Origin: Chloroflexota bacterium
GTDB lineage: Bacteria > Chloroflexota > Limnocylindria > Limnocylindrales > CSP1-4
Reading direction: 5' to 3'
Length of the DNA: 17,214 bases
Assembly (NCBI GenBank): GCA_013696945.1
Contig: JACCXQ010000324.1
Location: 1-17,214, forward strand
Shown: positions 1 through 7,816 of the stretch, one piece after another
Numbering within the stretch: the stretch's first letter is position 1
How the letters are laid out: every line of letters starts with the position of its first letter
Program-made: the position numbers and the translations under genes
The notes under the pieces: generated by a model
What the model was told of the DNA's origin: nothing
Databases searched by the model: none
The model's input: only the letters and a program-made list of their open reading frames with translations

Positions 1-1040
1 GCGACGAATGCGCTCGGCGACGCGGGGCTGGGCGTCCGGGTCGCGGTCGCGCCGACGCCGGTGAAGGCAGCCGCCCGAGCCTCGGCCACCGCCAGCGTCT
101 GGCTGTCCAGGTTCTCGATCGTGATCCGCGTGAGCGTCCCGAGGGTGAGGCCGTACGCGAGCACGGTGTCCGGCCGAACGTTGTGCACATGGACACGGGC
201 GGCACGTTCGTCACCCGCGACGAGCACGGACTCGCCCAGGCGCTCGAGCTCGCCCCGGATCGCACGAAGGTCGAGCGGCGCGGCATCGGCGCTCACGAGG
301 AACATCGTCTCGTACCCGAACCCGGTCTCTGCATGGTCCCCGAGCGGCGCGCGCGTCGCACGCGCTAACGTGATGCCGGCGGCCACCGTGTCTGGTCGCA
401 TCGCCGCGAGCGCTCCCTCGAGGAGCCGGAACAGGCCCTGGGCACCGGAGTCGACCACGCCCGCCTCGCGCAGGATCGGGAGCAGGGACGGCGTCCGCTC
501 GACTGATGCCGTCGCCGCCGCCACCGCGGCCGCGAGCACCGACTCGAGGTCGGGATCGTGTTCTGCCGCGCGTTCAGCGGCATCGGCCGTCTCGCGGATG
601 ACGGTCAGGATCGTCCCCTCGACGGGCTCCCCGATCGCGGCATAGGCCGCTTCGCTCGCGCGGCGGAGGCCGAGCGCCAGGTCGAGTCCGTTGACTCGGT
701 TGCGCTGCTCCCCGACCTCGACCATGCCGCGAAGGATCTGCGAGAGGATCACGCCGCTGTTCCCTCGGGCGCCCGTCAGCGCCCCGGACCGGATCGCCGG
801 CGCGACGCGCTGGAGCGTCCGCTCCAGGGCCGGCACGGCCTCGGCCTCCTCGAGCGCGGCCCGGATCGTGGCGGCCATGTTGGTCCCGGTATCGCCGTCC
901 GGGACCGGGAAGACATTGAGTGCGTCGACCTCGTCGACGTGCGCCGCGAGGTTAGCCGCTGCACTGCGCAGCGCGATCAGGACGGCCTCCCCGTATGTCG
1001 TGCGGTGCGTCATCCCCGAGCGCGTACGCGCGGTCGTCAT
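1..1040 (-). CDS. fakA: DAK2-domain fatty-acid-kinase-like protein FakA/YloV (3' end cut off by window)
   Basis: This is the ATP-binding subunit of the fatty acid kinase family; with a FakB/DegV partner, FakA proteins phosphorylate fatty acids for membrane lipid synthesis. The frame is open from an ATG at 1040 to the window edge, giving 346 visible residues. The DAK2 nucleotide/Mg-binding signature NVFPVPDGDTGTNM lies at about residues 42-55 (Asp48, Asp50, Asn54), followed by LTGARGNSGVILSQILRG at about 88-105 and VDSGAQGL near 197-204. Further on are the middle-domain GYETMFLV and RVHVHN motifs typical of YloV. The C-terminal FakB-like domain would lie outside the window. An in-frame ATG at 1013 is an alternative start. 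No Shine-Dalgarno sequence precedes 1040, but a -10-like element sits just upstream. The gene lies next to divergent rpmB, as in Bacillus, except that the small yloU gene normally between them is absent. Family assignment is firm; the fatty acid substrate is inferred. Confidence 0.9.
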   Translation of the reverse strand, partial: MTTARTRSGMTHRTTYGEAVLIALRSAAANLAAHVDEVDALNVFPVPDGDTGTNMAATIRAALEEAEAVPALERTLQRVAPAIRSGALTGARGNSGVILSQILRGMVEVGEQRNRVNGLDLALGLRRASEAAYAAIGEPVEGTILTVIRETADAAERAAEHDPDLESVLAAAVAAATASVERTPSLLPILREAGVVDSGAQGLFRLLEGALAAMRPDTVAAGITLARATRAPLGDHAETGFGYETMFLVSADAAPLDLRAIRGELERLGESVLVAGDERAARVHVHNVRPDTVLAYGLTLGTLTRITIENLDSQTLAVAEARAAAFTGVGATATRTPSPASPSAFV

Positions 1041-1047
1041 TCGGCGG

Positions 1048-1058
1048 ATGCTATAGTA
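1048..1058 (-). promoter_or_regulatory. -10-like element(s) for fakA, near-leaderless
   Basis: Read on the minus strand, this stretch holds TACTAT (1058-1053) and an adjoining TAGCAT (1053-1048). They end 12 and 7 bases before the fakA ATG. No convincing -35 box and no Shine-Dalgarno sequence is visible. Spacing of 7 bases would put the transcription start at or next to the start codon, as in leaderless genes. It overlaps the divergent rpmB -10 candidate. This is inference from sequence only. Confidence 0.4.
1052..1057 (+). promoter_or_regulatory. candidate -10 box for rpmB
   Basis: TATAGT on the plus strand is a close match to TATAAT, 60 bases before the rpmB ATG. This would leave a leader of about 50 bases. 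No -35 box resembling TTGACA is seen at 16-18 bases upstream. The element overlaps the fakA -10 candidate on the other strand, so polymerase binding in the two directions would be mutually exclusive. Confidence 0.4.
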
Positions 1059-1097
1059 CGAGGCGGCTCCGGCCGCCCGGCCGCGACGCTCCCCATC

Positions 1098-1104
1098 GGA
1101 AGGA
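1098..1104 (+). promoter_or_regulatory. Shine-Dalgarno-like site of rpmB
   Basis: GGAAGGA is a purine run complementary to the 16S anti-Shine-Dalgarno, 13 bases before the rpmB ATG, which is slightly long spacing. It is worth noting because rpmB is the only unit-leading gene in the window with both a leader and a recognisable ribosome-binding site. Confidence 0.5.
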
Positions 1105-1117
1105 CCCCTCGATAACC

Positions 1118-1312
1118 ATGGCTCGTTCCTGCGCCATCTGTGGCAAGGTCGCGATGGGCGGCTTCAATCCCCAGTCGAGCGGGATGAACCGCGTCCGCGC
1201 ACACCGCCGCTGCCGCCCGAACCTGCACCCGTTGCGCATCGAGCGGTCCGGTCAGAGCGTGACCGTCGCGGCCTGCACTCGCTGCCGCCGGACCGCCCGG
1301 AAGATCAGCTGA
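1118..1312 (+). CDS. rpmB: 50S ribosomal protein bL28, four-cysteine form
   Basis: A 64-residue basic protein of the large ribosomal subunit, the usual bL28 length. It opens MARSCAICGK, with the bL28-typical conserved N-terminal CxxCGK, and has the RAHRRCRPNLH segment that corresponds to the family's R-x-x-R-x-x-x-PNL signature. Cys5, Cys8, Cys32 or a nearby His, and Cys53/Cys56 (CTRC) form a plausible zinc site, so this is the zinc-binding (C+) form. The start ATG follows a GGAAGGA site. It is transcribed away from fakA and toward dtd; its last 8 bases overlap the dtd 3' end on the opposite strand. In Bacillus rpmB also sits reversed between the rpe-side operon and yloU-yloV. Identification is secure. 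Confidence 0.95.
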   Translation: MARSCAICGKVAMGGFNPQSSGMNRVRAHRRCRPNLHPLRIERSGQSVTVAACTRCRRTARKIS

Positions 1313-1772
1313 GGCAGGGCTCTCTGGTCATCCTCGCCCGGTCGAGCCAGATGGTCATCGGCCCGTCGTTCACGAGCTCGAGCTCCATCTCAGCGCCGAA
1401 CACGCCTCGGGCCACACGGATCCCGCGCGCTGCGACGGCATCTGCGTACGCCTCGTAGAGCCGAGCGGCTCGCTCCGGCGCCGCTGCGTCGATGAAGGAT
1501 GGCCGCCGACCCCGGCTGGTATCTGCGAGCAGTGTGAACTGACTGACGGCAAGGAGCTCGCCGCCGACGTCGAGCAGGGATCGGTTCGTCAGCCCCGCCT
1601 CGTCGCGGAAGATCCGCAGATCGACCGAGCGATCGGCCATCGAGCGGCACAGGTCCTCGTCGTCACCGGCACCGATGCCCACCAGCGCCACGAGACCATT
1701 GCCGATGCGCCCGACCTCGCGACCGCCCACCCGCACATCAGCACGGCTCACCCGCTGGAGCAGGACGCGCAT
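1305..1772 (-). CDS. dtd: D-aminoacyl-tRNA deacylase
   Basis: DTD hydrolyses D-amino acids (and glycine mischarged on tRNA-Ala) from tRNA, a chiral proofreading step in the cytosol. The 155-residue product has the family's normal length and both signatures: SQFTLLADTSRGRRPSF from residue 77, and the Gly-cisPro-type LVNDGPMT at about 133-140, which forms the chirality-discriminating pocket. The start at MRVLLQRVSRADV is chosen because the family begins exactly there; the frame stays open for 53 more codons upstream, but that part lies over rpe and has no homologous look. It is the last gene of the minus-strand operon, 13 bases after rpe, and its stop overlaps the rpmB 3' end. A neighbour role in translation quality control fits def, fmt and ileS upstream. 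Confidence 0.95.
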   Translation of the reverse strand: MRVLLQRVSRADVRVGGREVGRIGNGLVALVGIGAGDDEDLCRSMADRSVDLRIFRDEAGLTNRSLLDVGGELLAVSQFTLLADTSRGRRPSFIDAAAPERAARLYEAYADAVAARGIRVARGVFGAEMELELVNDGPMTIWLDRARMTREPCLS

Positions 1773-1785
1773 CGGCGGAGTGACG

Positions 1786-2517
1786 TCAGCCGGCGCGCGG
1801 GCCGGCCGGGGTCCTCTCGAGGGAACTTTCCATCCGGCCCGCCCAGGCTCGTTCACGAACCAGCCGGACCTCATCCGTCGCGTCCTGTCCGCGCTGGAAG
1901 AGCGCTGAACCCACGACGTACACGTCGGCACCCCACCGACCGGCCAGGGCTGCTGTGTCCCGGTTCACGCCTCCATCCACGTGGACCATGCCCTGTCCGC
2001 CTGCTTCGCCGAGCCAGGCTGACGCGACCGACATCTTGGGGGCTGCATCGGCCATGAAACGCTGACCGCCGAATCCGGGCTCGACGGTCATCACCATCAC
2101 GACGTCGACCAGATCGAGGAACGGGCGCACCAGGTCGATGGGCGTGCCGGGGCTGACCGCGAGCCCCGCTCCACGTCCGGCGGACCTCACCGACTGCAGG
2201 GCACCGGCCTTGCTGTCGTCCGTTTCCGCTGCCTCCACGTGGAACGTGACCGTATCGGGCTCCGCGTCGAGGAACCGATCCATGTAGCGCGCGGGCTCGG
2301 CGATCATCAGGTGCACGTCGAGGGGCAGTGACGTCAGCCGCCGGAACGCGGCCACGATGTCCGGCCCGAACGTCAGGTTGGGCACGAAGTGGCCATCCAT
2401 GACGTCCAGGTGGAGCCTGTCGACGCCGGCGCGTTCGAGCTTGCGGACAGCCCGATCGAGATGCCCGAAGTCGGCCGTCAGGATGCTCGCCGCGATCAGC
2501 GGCCGCCACGCCATCAT
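1786..2517 (-). CDS. rpe: ribulose-phosphate 3-epimerase
   Basis: RPE interconverts ribulose 5-phosphate and xylulose 5-phosphate in the pentose phosphate and Calvin pathways. The 243-residue TIM barrel shows all key segments: RLHLDVMDGHFVPN (His36, Asp38), LDVHLMI (His69), VEPGFGGQ at about 146-152, VHVDGGVN (Asp181) and the phosphate-binding YVVGSALF near 200-207. These are the metal and catalytic residues of the family. It is slightly longer than the usual 215-225 residues because of an Arg/Ala-rich tail of about 20 residues that may be disordered. The start is an ATGATG doublet: the ATG at 2517 overlaps the rlmN stop by 4 bases and the ATG at 2514 by 1 base. Both fit the barrel start; I report the longer one. 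Confidence 0.95.
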   Translation of the reverse strand: MMAWRPLIAASILTADFGHLDRAVRKLERAGVDRLHLDVMDGHFVPNLTFGPDIVAAFRRLTSLPLDVHLMIAEPARYMDRFLDAEPDTVTFHVEAAETDDSKAGALQSVRSAGRGAGLAVSPGTPIDLVRPFLDLVDVVMVMTVEPGFGGQRFMADAAPKMSVASAWLGEAGGQGMVHVDGGVNRDTAALAGRWGADVYVVGSALFQRGQDATDEVRLVRERAWAGRMESSLERTPAGPRAG

Positions 2518-3737
2518 CCCGCGACGGGTGCCCGGTCGCGGAGGGCTGCCGCTGTGCGCCGTGTCAGAAGGTCCCGGCGACGAGCGACCACATCGGGCGT
2601 CGGCTCGGCGGCGCGCTCGGCCGCGAGCTGGCCGCAGGCGGCACCGATCTCGATCCCACGATTGCGACGAACGGTGGTGGCAAGACCGGCGCCGCGGAGG
2701 ATGGCCGCGAACGCCTCGATGCGATCGCGTCCGCTGGGCCGCCACGGCGTATGCGCGACCGGGTTCATCGGGATCAGGTTCACGTGGGCCAGATGCCCGC
2801 CCAGCAGCGCGGCCGTGTCGGCCGCATCAGTGGGCGTGTCGTTGATGCCATCGATCATCACGTACTCGTAGGTCACCCGCCGTCCGGTCGCGGCGGTATA
2901 GGCCGCGGCGGCCGCGACGACACGATCGACCGACCATCGACGGTTCAGTGGGACCAGGACATCACGGAGCGCCGCCCGAGCCGCGTGCAGCGAGACCGCG
3001 AGCGTCCACTGGGGCTTCAGCTCGGTCAGCCGCTCGATGCCCGGCACGACGCCGCTCGTGCTGATCGTGACGTGCCGAGCGCCCAGACCGAAGCGCCGGG
3101 GGTCGGTCAGCGCGGTCGCCGCCGAGATCACTGCGTCGGTGTTGAGCAACGGCTCGCCCATGCCCATGAAGACGACGTTCGTCACCCGCTCGCCGTCCCG
3201 CGCAAGGCGCGCCGCCCAGAAGCGCACCTGGTCGACGATCTCCGCCGCCGAGAGATCACGCCAGAAACCGAGCTCGCCGGTCGCGCAGAACGGGCATCCC
3301 ACCGCGCAGCCTGCCTGGCTGCTGATACAGACCGTCGCTCGGGCGCGACGAGGTCCGCGTGCCGGATACCGCATCAGGACGGACTCGACCGAACGACCGT
3401 CGTCGAGACCGTGGAGCGCCTTGTCGGTCAGCCCGTCGTCGGTCGGTCGCACGGTGGTCTCGGCGAGCGTCTGAAGGCGAAACGCGTCGTCCAGCGCCAG
3501 ACGGACCGCCTCGGGGAGGGTCCGCATGTCGGTGAACCGTTCGACACGCCCCGACCAGTGCTGGTCCGCGACCTGACGGGCTCGATACGCGGGCTGGCCG
3601 CGCTCCGCGAACCAGGCTGCAAAGTCGCGAGGCTCGACGCCGGACAGCCCGGGGCGCGCATCCCGTCGGCCGAGCGAGGGGACCTCGAAGAGGGGCGGGT
3701 TCGCTGGGAGCGCCGCGGGCGTCATCGAAGCGGTCAT
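2514..3737 (-). CDS. rlmN: dual-specificity 23S rRNA A2503 / tRNA A37 C2-methyltransferase RlmN
   Basis: RlmN is a radical SAM enzyme that methylates C2 of A2503 in 23S rRNA and A37 in some tRNAs. The 407-residue product carries VCISSQAGC followed by the CxxxCxxC cluster (Cys144, Cys148, Cys151), then FMGMGEPLLN at about 190-199, TISTSGVVPGI, SLHA and LIPMNPV. Near the C-terminus GIEIGAACGQL contains Cys368, matching the mono-methylated mechanistic cysteine. The start at 3737 makes an ATGA overlap with fmt; an ATG at 3725 is an alternative, and the first 25 or so residues are an unremarkable Pro/Ala-rich extension. The frame is open further upstream over fmt, but that is a shadow. In Bacillus the same fmt-rlmN interval contains rsmB, which is missing here. 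Confidence 0.95.
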   Translation of the reverse strand: MTASMTPAALPANPPLFEVPSLGRRDARPGLSGVEPRDFAAWFAERGQPAYRARQVADQHWSGRVERFTDMRTLPEAVRLALDDAFRLQTLAETTVRPTDDGLTDKALHGLDDGRSVESVLMRYPARGPRRARATVCISSQAGCAVGCPFCATGELGFWRDLSAAEIVDQVRFWAARLARDGERVTNVVFMGMGEPLLNTDAVISAATALTDPRRFGLGARHVTISTSGVVPGIERLTELKPQWTLAVSLHAARAALRDVLVPLNRRWSVDRVVAAAAAYTAATGRRVTYEYVMIDGINDTPTDAADTAALLGGHLAHVNLIPMNPVAHTPWRPSGRDRIEAFAAILRGAGLATTVRRNRGIEIGAACGQLAAERAAEPTPDVVARRRDLLTRRTAAALRDRAPVAG

Positions 3738-4714
3738 CCTAGCGTTCCGGCGGTCACGCGGCTGCCGATGATCCCGGTGCGCCCCCGAAGCCACTCGGCA
3801 CCCTCCATCGAACGGCCGCCGGCGGGCAGCACCTCGAGCAGGAGAAGGAGGCCGTCCGACGTGGTGAGTGCCGGGGTACCGTCGAGGGCGCCTGCGTCCA
3901 CGAAGACACCAGGGATGTTGCCCGGTCCCGGTCCGAGCGCCGACGCCGGCACCGCCATCGCCCGCAGGACGGTCACGCGGCCGGCCACGGTGTCCAACCA
4001 CGATCCGGGCCATGGTCGGTACGCCCTGACCTGGCGCTCCAGCAGCCCGGCCGAGCGGGATGCGTCCAGACGGCCGTCGTCACGCCGGAGTGGTCGAGTG
4101 AGTGACACGCCGCTTGTCGACTGCGCGACAGGGTCGATCGCCCCATCCAGCCACGGGCCGAGTGTGTCCCCGAGGAGCTCCGCGCCGGCCGCCGCCAGGA
4201 GCGCCTCGAGATCGGGCACCGTGGCGCGCTCCGGCACGGCCACGCGGCGCTGCGCCACGATCGGTCCAGTGTCGACCCCGGCGTCCATGTGGAGGATCGT
4301 CACGCCGCTCTCATCGTCACCGGCGAGGATCGTCGCAGCGATGGGCGACGCGCCGCGATGCCGCGGCAGCAGAGATGGGTGGACGTTCAGCGGGCCGTGG
4401 CGCGGCATCTCGAGCAGCGTGCTCGGGACGATGCGCCCGTAGTCCGCGAGCACGATGAGGTCCGGCGCCAGGGCCGTCAGCTCCTGGTGGACGCCGGGAT
4501 CGCGAAGCCTGTCAGGCGTCATGACTGGCGCTCCGATCTCGGCCGCGCGCCCTGCGACCGGCGTGTCGCGCAGCTGCTGCGTCCGGCCGACCGGACGCGC
4601 CGGCGCGGTGACCACAGCCACGAGCTCCGACCGAGGGTGCGCATGGACGACGTCGAGGACCGGGAGCGCGAACGAGCCGCTGCCCATGAAGAGGGTCCGC
4701 GCGCGGGCGGTCAT
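3734..4714 (-). CDS. fmt: methionyl-tRNA formyltransferase
   Basis: Fmt formylates initiator Met-tRNA with 10-formyl-tetrahydrofolate. The 326-residue protein has the normal length. The N-terminal formyltransferase fold starts LFMGSGSFALPVL; the catalytic triad is visible as Asn110 and His112 in LNVHPSLLPRHRGASPI and Asp148 in MDAGVDTGPIV, matching E. coli Asn108, His110 and Asp146. The C-terminal tRNA-binding OB-like domain includes YRPWPGSW and ends with MEGAEWLRGR. The start ATG at 4714 overlaps the def stop as ATGA, and its own stop overlaps the rlmN start in the same way, so def-fmt-rlmN are likely translationally coupled. The def-fmt pair adds and removes the same formyl group. Confidence 0.96.
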   Translation of the reverse strand: MTARARTLFMGSGSFALPVLDVVHAHPRSELVAVVTAPARPVGRTQQLRDTPVAGRAAEIGAPVMTPDRLRDPGVHQELTALAPDLIVLADYGRIVPSTLLEMPRHGPLNVHPSLLPRHRGASPIAATILAGDDESGVTILHMDAGVDTGPIVAQRRVAVPERATVPDLEALLAAAGAELLGDTLGPWLDGAIDPVAQSTSGVSLTRPLRRDDGRLDASRSAGLLERQVRAYRPWPGSWLDTVAGRVTVLRAMAVPASALGPGPGNIPGVFVDAGALDGTPALTTSDGLLLLLEVLPAGGRSMEGAEWLRGRTGIIGSRVTAGTLG

Positions 4715-5268
4715 GCCATCGTCGCGAGCTCCCCGTCTCGCGCCTCTTCCCTGCCATCGGACGGACCCGTCCCCCCATCGTCGCCCGCGGCCCGCTCACG
4801 GAGCTCGCTGACCGGGATCATCTCCGCGTCGGGAGGCAGCTTGTCGATGTAGAGCTCGCCCTGGAGATGGTCGAACTCATGCTGGATCGCCCGCGCCAGA
4901 AGCCCAGTCCCGGTCAGGCGGACGCGGCGACCCCGCCGGTTCCTGGCCTCGATGACGGCCTTCTCGGAGCGCAGGCGGTCCGCGAAGAACCCGGGGATCG
5001 ACAGGCAGCCCTCCAGATCCAGCTCTTCCCCTGTGAGCTGGACGATCCGTGGGTTGACGAGCTCGTGGACCTGCCCCTCGACCTCGATCACACAGACCTG
5101 GAGCGCCACGCCGACCTGCTGCGCGGCGAGCCCGACGCCGGGCGCATCGCGCATCGTCTCGATCATGTCGTCGAGCAGCGTGTGCAGCTCCTTGTCGAAG
5201 CGCTCGACACGAGCGCCGGGCAGGCGGAGGCGGGGGTCACCGAGCGTGACGATGGGCCGGATGCTCAT
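4711..5268 (-). CDS. def: peptide deformylase
   Basis: Def removes the N-formyl group from new proteins using a divalent metal, usually Fe2+. The 185-residue product has all three hallmark motifs: GVGLAAQQVG at about 44-53, EGCLSIP with metal ligand Cys88, and QHEFDHLQG with ligands His130 and His134 and catalytic Glu131. A polar tail after about residue 155, rich in Glu, Asp and Gly, is dispensable-looking and partly overlaps the fmt start. The start ATG at 5268 is the family start (MSIRPIVTLGDPRLR). It lies 36 bases after the priA stop, the largest gap in the operon. A -10-like CATACT with an upstream TGG sits 8 bases before the ATG and there is no Shine-Dalgarno sequence, so def may also be transcribed separately. 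Confidence 0.96.
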   Translation of the reverse strand: MSIRPIVTLGDPRLRLPGARVERFDKELHTLLDDMIETMRDAPGVGLAAQQVGVALQVCVIEVEGQVHELVNPRIVQLTGEELDLEGCLSIPGFFADRLRSEKAVIEARNRRGRRVRLTGTGLLARAIQHEFDHLQGELYIDKLPPDAEMIPVSELRERAAGDDGGTGPSDGREEARDGELATMA

Positions 5269-5276
5269 GGGCGGCG

Positions 5277-5282
5277 AGTATG
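5277..5282 (-). promoter_or_regulatory. extended -10-like element before def
   Basis: On the minus strand the priA-def gap reads TGG-CATACT followed by 8 bases and the def ATG. The hexamer matches TATAAT at four of six positions and has the TGn extension of extended -10 promoters, which can work without a -35 box. Position relative to the ATG matches the elements in front of ileS, the LCP gene and ilvE, so a near-leaderless internal def transcript is proposed. Sequence inference only. Confidence 0.35.
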
Positions 5283-5304
5283 CCAGCGGTCGCGGCGGCG
5301 CCGG

Positions 5305-7800
5305 TCAGAGGACACTCTCGGGGTCCACGTCGATGCTCCATGGCGGACCTGGATCCGTCTCAAGGAGACGACGGGGGTCCGGGCCGCGGAGGATCAGGTG
5401 GAAGCGCCAGCGCTCCCCGCGTCGCGCGACGTACGCCGGCGCGGGCCCGAGCACGGCGGCCAGCGGCAGCCCATCGTCCGTGACGTTGACCGCTCGCTCA
5501 CGCAGGGACTCTGCGAGCCGGCGCGCTTCGTTCTCGGCCGCGTCGCGGTCCTCCATCGCCACGGTCAGCTTGATGACGCTGCCGAATGGCGGTGAGCCGA
5601 ACGAACGCCGGGCGGCCAGCTCGGACTCGATGAACGCCGAGGCGTCCCCCCCGACGACCGCGCTGATGGCCGGGTGGTCGGGCTGGTAGCTCTGGATGAT
5701 GGCTCGACCCTGCCGCTCACCGCGCCCCGCGCGGCCGACGGCCTGTGCCAGGAGCTGGTACGTCCGCTCAGCGGCCCGTTCGTCGGGCAGGTTGAGCGCG
5801 ACATCCGCCGACACGACGCCGACCAGCGTCACCTCCGGCACGTCGAGCCCCTTCGTGACCAGGCTCGTGCCGACGAGGACGTCGAGCCGGCCATCCGCGA
5901 AGTCATCGACGACGCGCACGGCGGCTCCCTTCCGCTCGACGATGTCGCGGTCGAGCCTGCCCACGCGGAGCTCCGGATGCCGGAGACGGACCTCGCGCTC
6001 GACGCGCTCCGTGCCCCCACCCAGATACCGGATGCGCGGCGAGTCGCAGGCTGGGCAGCGGCGTGCGACGGGCGCAGTCGCACCGCAGTGATGGCAGCGC
6101 AGCGCCATCACGGTCGCGTGGAACACCAGCGGTCGCTGGCACTCGGGGCACACCTGGACGTAGCCGCAGTCGCGGCAGAGGATCACGGAGGCGCTTCCGC
6201 GTCGATTCAGCACCAGGATCGCGCGATCGCCCACACCGCGGTCCAGCGCGCGCAGCGCATCGGTGAGTGCCACCGACAACAGGCCCCGGTTCCCTTCCGC
6301 AAGCTCCTGACGGAGATCCACGACCTCGATGCGCACGCCGGCGCCGGTCGCCCGCTCCCTCAGTCGGTGGTGCTCCAACTCGCCGAGCGCCACGCGGCCC
6401 AGGCTGATGACATCCGGCGTCGCGCTCCCGAGCAGCACGGGCGCACCTGCCGCTCGACCCAGCTCGAGGGCCACATCCCGCGCCTGGTAGCGTGGCGTCC
6501 GATCCGACTTGTAGGCCGCGTCGTGCTCCTCGTCGACGACAACGAGTCCGACGTCGGCGAGTGGCGCGAGGATCGCCGTTCGTGTCCCAACGACGACGCG
6601 TGCCTCGCCGGACCGGATGCGGCGCCATTCGTCCGATCGCTCCCCGTCCGACAGCGCAGAGTGGAGCAGCGCGGACTCGATGCCGAGGCCCCGCTGAAGA
6701 CGATCGAGCAGCGGGACCGCGAGGGCGATCTCGGGCACCAGCACGATCGCCCCTCGGCCCGCGGCGAGGGCGGCCGAGACAGCCGCCGCGTAGACCGCCG
6801 TCTTCCCACTAGCGGTCGCGCCCTCCAGGAGCAACCCGACATGCGATCCTTCGCCGATCAGCGCTGAGATCCGCGCCACGACGGCTGCTTGCTCCGCCGT
6901 GAGCGACCCGCCCCTCGGCAGGGCCGATCGAGGCGAGACGCCCCGGGCCTTGGCTCCGAGGCTCTCCGGCGGCCGCCGCTCCCGGACCCGCGTTGCGAGC
7001 GACAACAGGCCACGCCGCCCGAGGCTCGTGACCGCGCCCGCTCCATGACGCGATGCCAGCTCCGCCGCGGCCACGGGCGTCTGTGGGTCCCCGACGAGCT
7101 CGCGCAGCAGATCCACCTGACGGCGGCCGAGCGGGCGGCCGGGGGATGGCTCGCCTCGGCCCAGCCCCCTCGCGGCCTCCACGCCGTCGGGCGTCAGGAG
7201 AGCGACACGCTCCAGTCTCCGCCGGGCACCCCGCGGCTGCATGCGCCACTCCAGTCGGATCGTCCCTGCTGCTTCAGCCGCGCGGAGCTCACGCAGCAGG
7301 GCGGCGCGGCTCCCGGTGCGCGGCAGGTCGTCGACCACGAGGCCCGCGCCCACTGCCTGGCGGATCGCCGCGATCGCATCTCCGGCCGGCCAGAGGCTCT
7401 CGCGCGGCCCGTCGCCCCCCGCGTCCCCTCCCCGAGCGATGGCCACGAGCGCGACTCGTTCGAGCAGGCCGGGTGGGAGCATCGCTCGCACGACCATCCC
7501 GGGAGGCGCGAAGTAGTGCTCGGCGATCCAGGCGGCGAGACGCGCCTGGAGGGGCGGCAGCAGCGGCTCGTCGGAGTGGATGCGCTCGAGCACCGGCTTG
7601 GTCTCGCGATCGGGCAGTGGGGCGTTGGAGTCGAGCACGACACCGACCGCATGCCGCCGGCCGTACTCGACGAGGACTCCCTCCCCAACGGCCAGCTCTG
7701 GGAAGCTCGCCGGGACGTGGTAGGTGAACGTCCTACCGCCGGGGATGCCAGCCGCGTCGACCGCGACCCCGACGTATCGGTGCCCGCGGCCGAGCGTCAC
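5305..7800 (-). CDS. priA: replication restart helicase PriA (primosomal protein N')
   Basis: PriA recognises stalled forks and reloads the replisome. The 831-residue product begins with the 3'-DNA-end-binding domain (FTYHVPASF...GEGVLVEYGRR). The helicase core has Walker A GATASGKT at 327-334, Walker B DEEH at 423-426, LGSATPD, then the zinc domain with eight cysteines at 542, 545, 551, 554, 569, 572, 582 and 585. GTER, GTSLVTKGLD from 644 and AVGRAGR at 687-693 follow. Several motifs deviate from the common forms (GVTGSGKT, VPFG, GTQMI, VAGRAGR), so it is a divergent but apparently intact PriA. The start is taken as GTG at 7800, 16 bases after the gmk stop; no ATG or Shine-Dalgarno sequence is available there. 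The open frame extends upstream through gmk as a shadow. Confidence 0.93.
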   Translation of the reverse strand: MTLGRGHRYVGVAVDAAGIPGGRTFTYHVPASFPELAVGEGVLVEYGRRHAVGVVLDSNAPLPDRETKPVLERIHSDEPLLPPLQARLAAWIAEHYFAPPGMVVRAMLPPGLLERVALVAIARGGDAGGDGPRESLWPAGDAIAAIRQAVGAGLVVDDLPRTGSRAALLRELRAAEAAGTIRLEWRMQPRGARRRLERVALLTPDGVEAARGLGRGEPSPGRPLGRRQVDLLRELVGDPQTPVAAAELASRHGAGAVTSLGRRGLLSLATRVRERRPPESLGAKARGVSPRSALPRGGSLTAEQAAVVARISALIGEGSHVGLLLEGATASGKTAVYAAAVSAALAAGRGAIVLVPEIALAVPLLDRLQRGLGIESALLHSALSDGERSDEWRRIRSGEARVVVGTRTAILAPLADVGLVVVDEEHDAAYKSDRTPRYQARDVALELGRAAGAPVLLGSATPDVISLGRVALGELEHHRLRERATGAGVRIEVVDLRQELAEGNRGLLSVALTDALRALDRGVGDRAILVLNRRGSASVILCRDCGYVQVCPECQRPLVFHATVMALRCHHCGATAPVARRCPACDSPRIRYLGGGTERVEREVRLRHPELRVGRLDRDIVERKGAAVRVVDDFADGRLDVLVGTSLVTKGLDVPEVTLVGVVSADVALNLPDERAAERTYQLLAQAVGRAGRGERQGRAIIQSYQPDHPAISAVVGGDASAFIESELAARRSFGSPPFGSVIKLTVAMEDRDAAENEARRLAESLRERAVNVTDDGLPLAAVLGPAPAYVARRGERWRFHLILRGPDPRRLLETDPGPPWSIDVDPESVL

Positions 7801-7816
7801 CGGCGGCAGATGCGGA

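Noticed and set aside
2751..4442. Long plus-strand open frame (563 codons) opposite rlmN and fmt
   Set aside because: Arg/Pro/Gly-rich shadow of the high-G+C codons on the other strand, with no recognisable motifs; rlmN and fmt are intact with full catalytic motifs.
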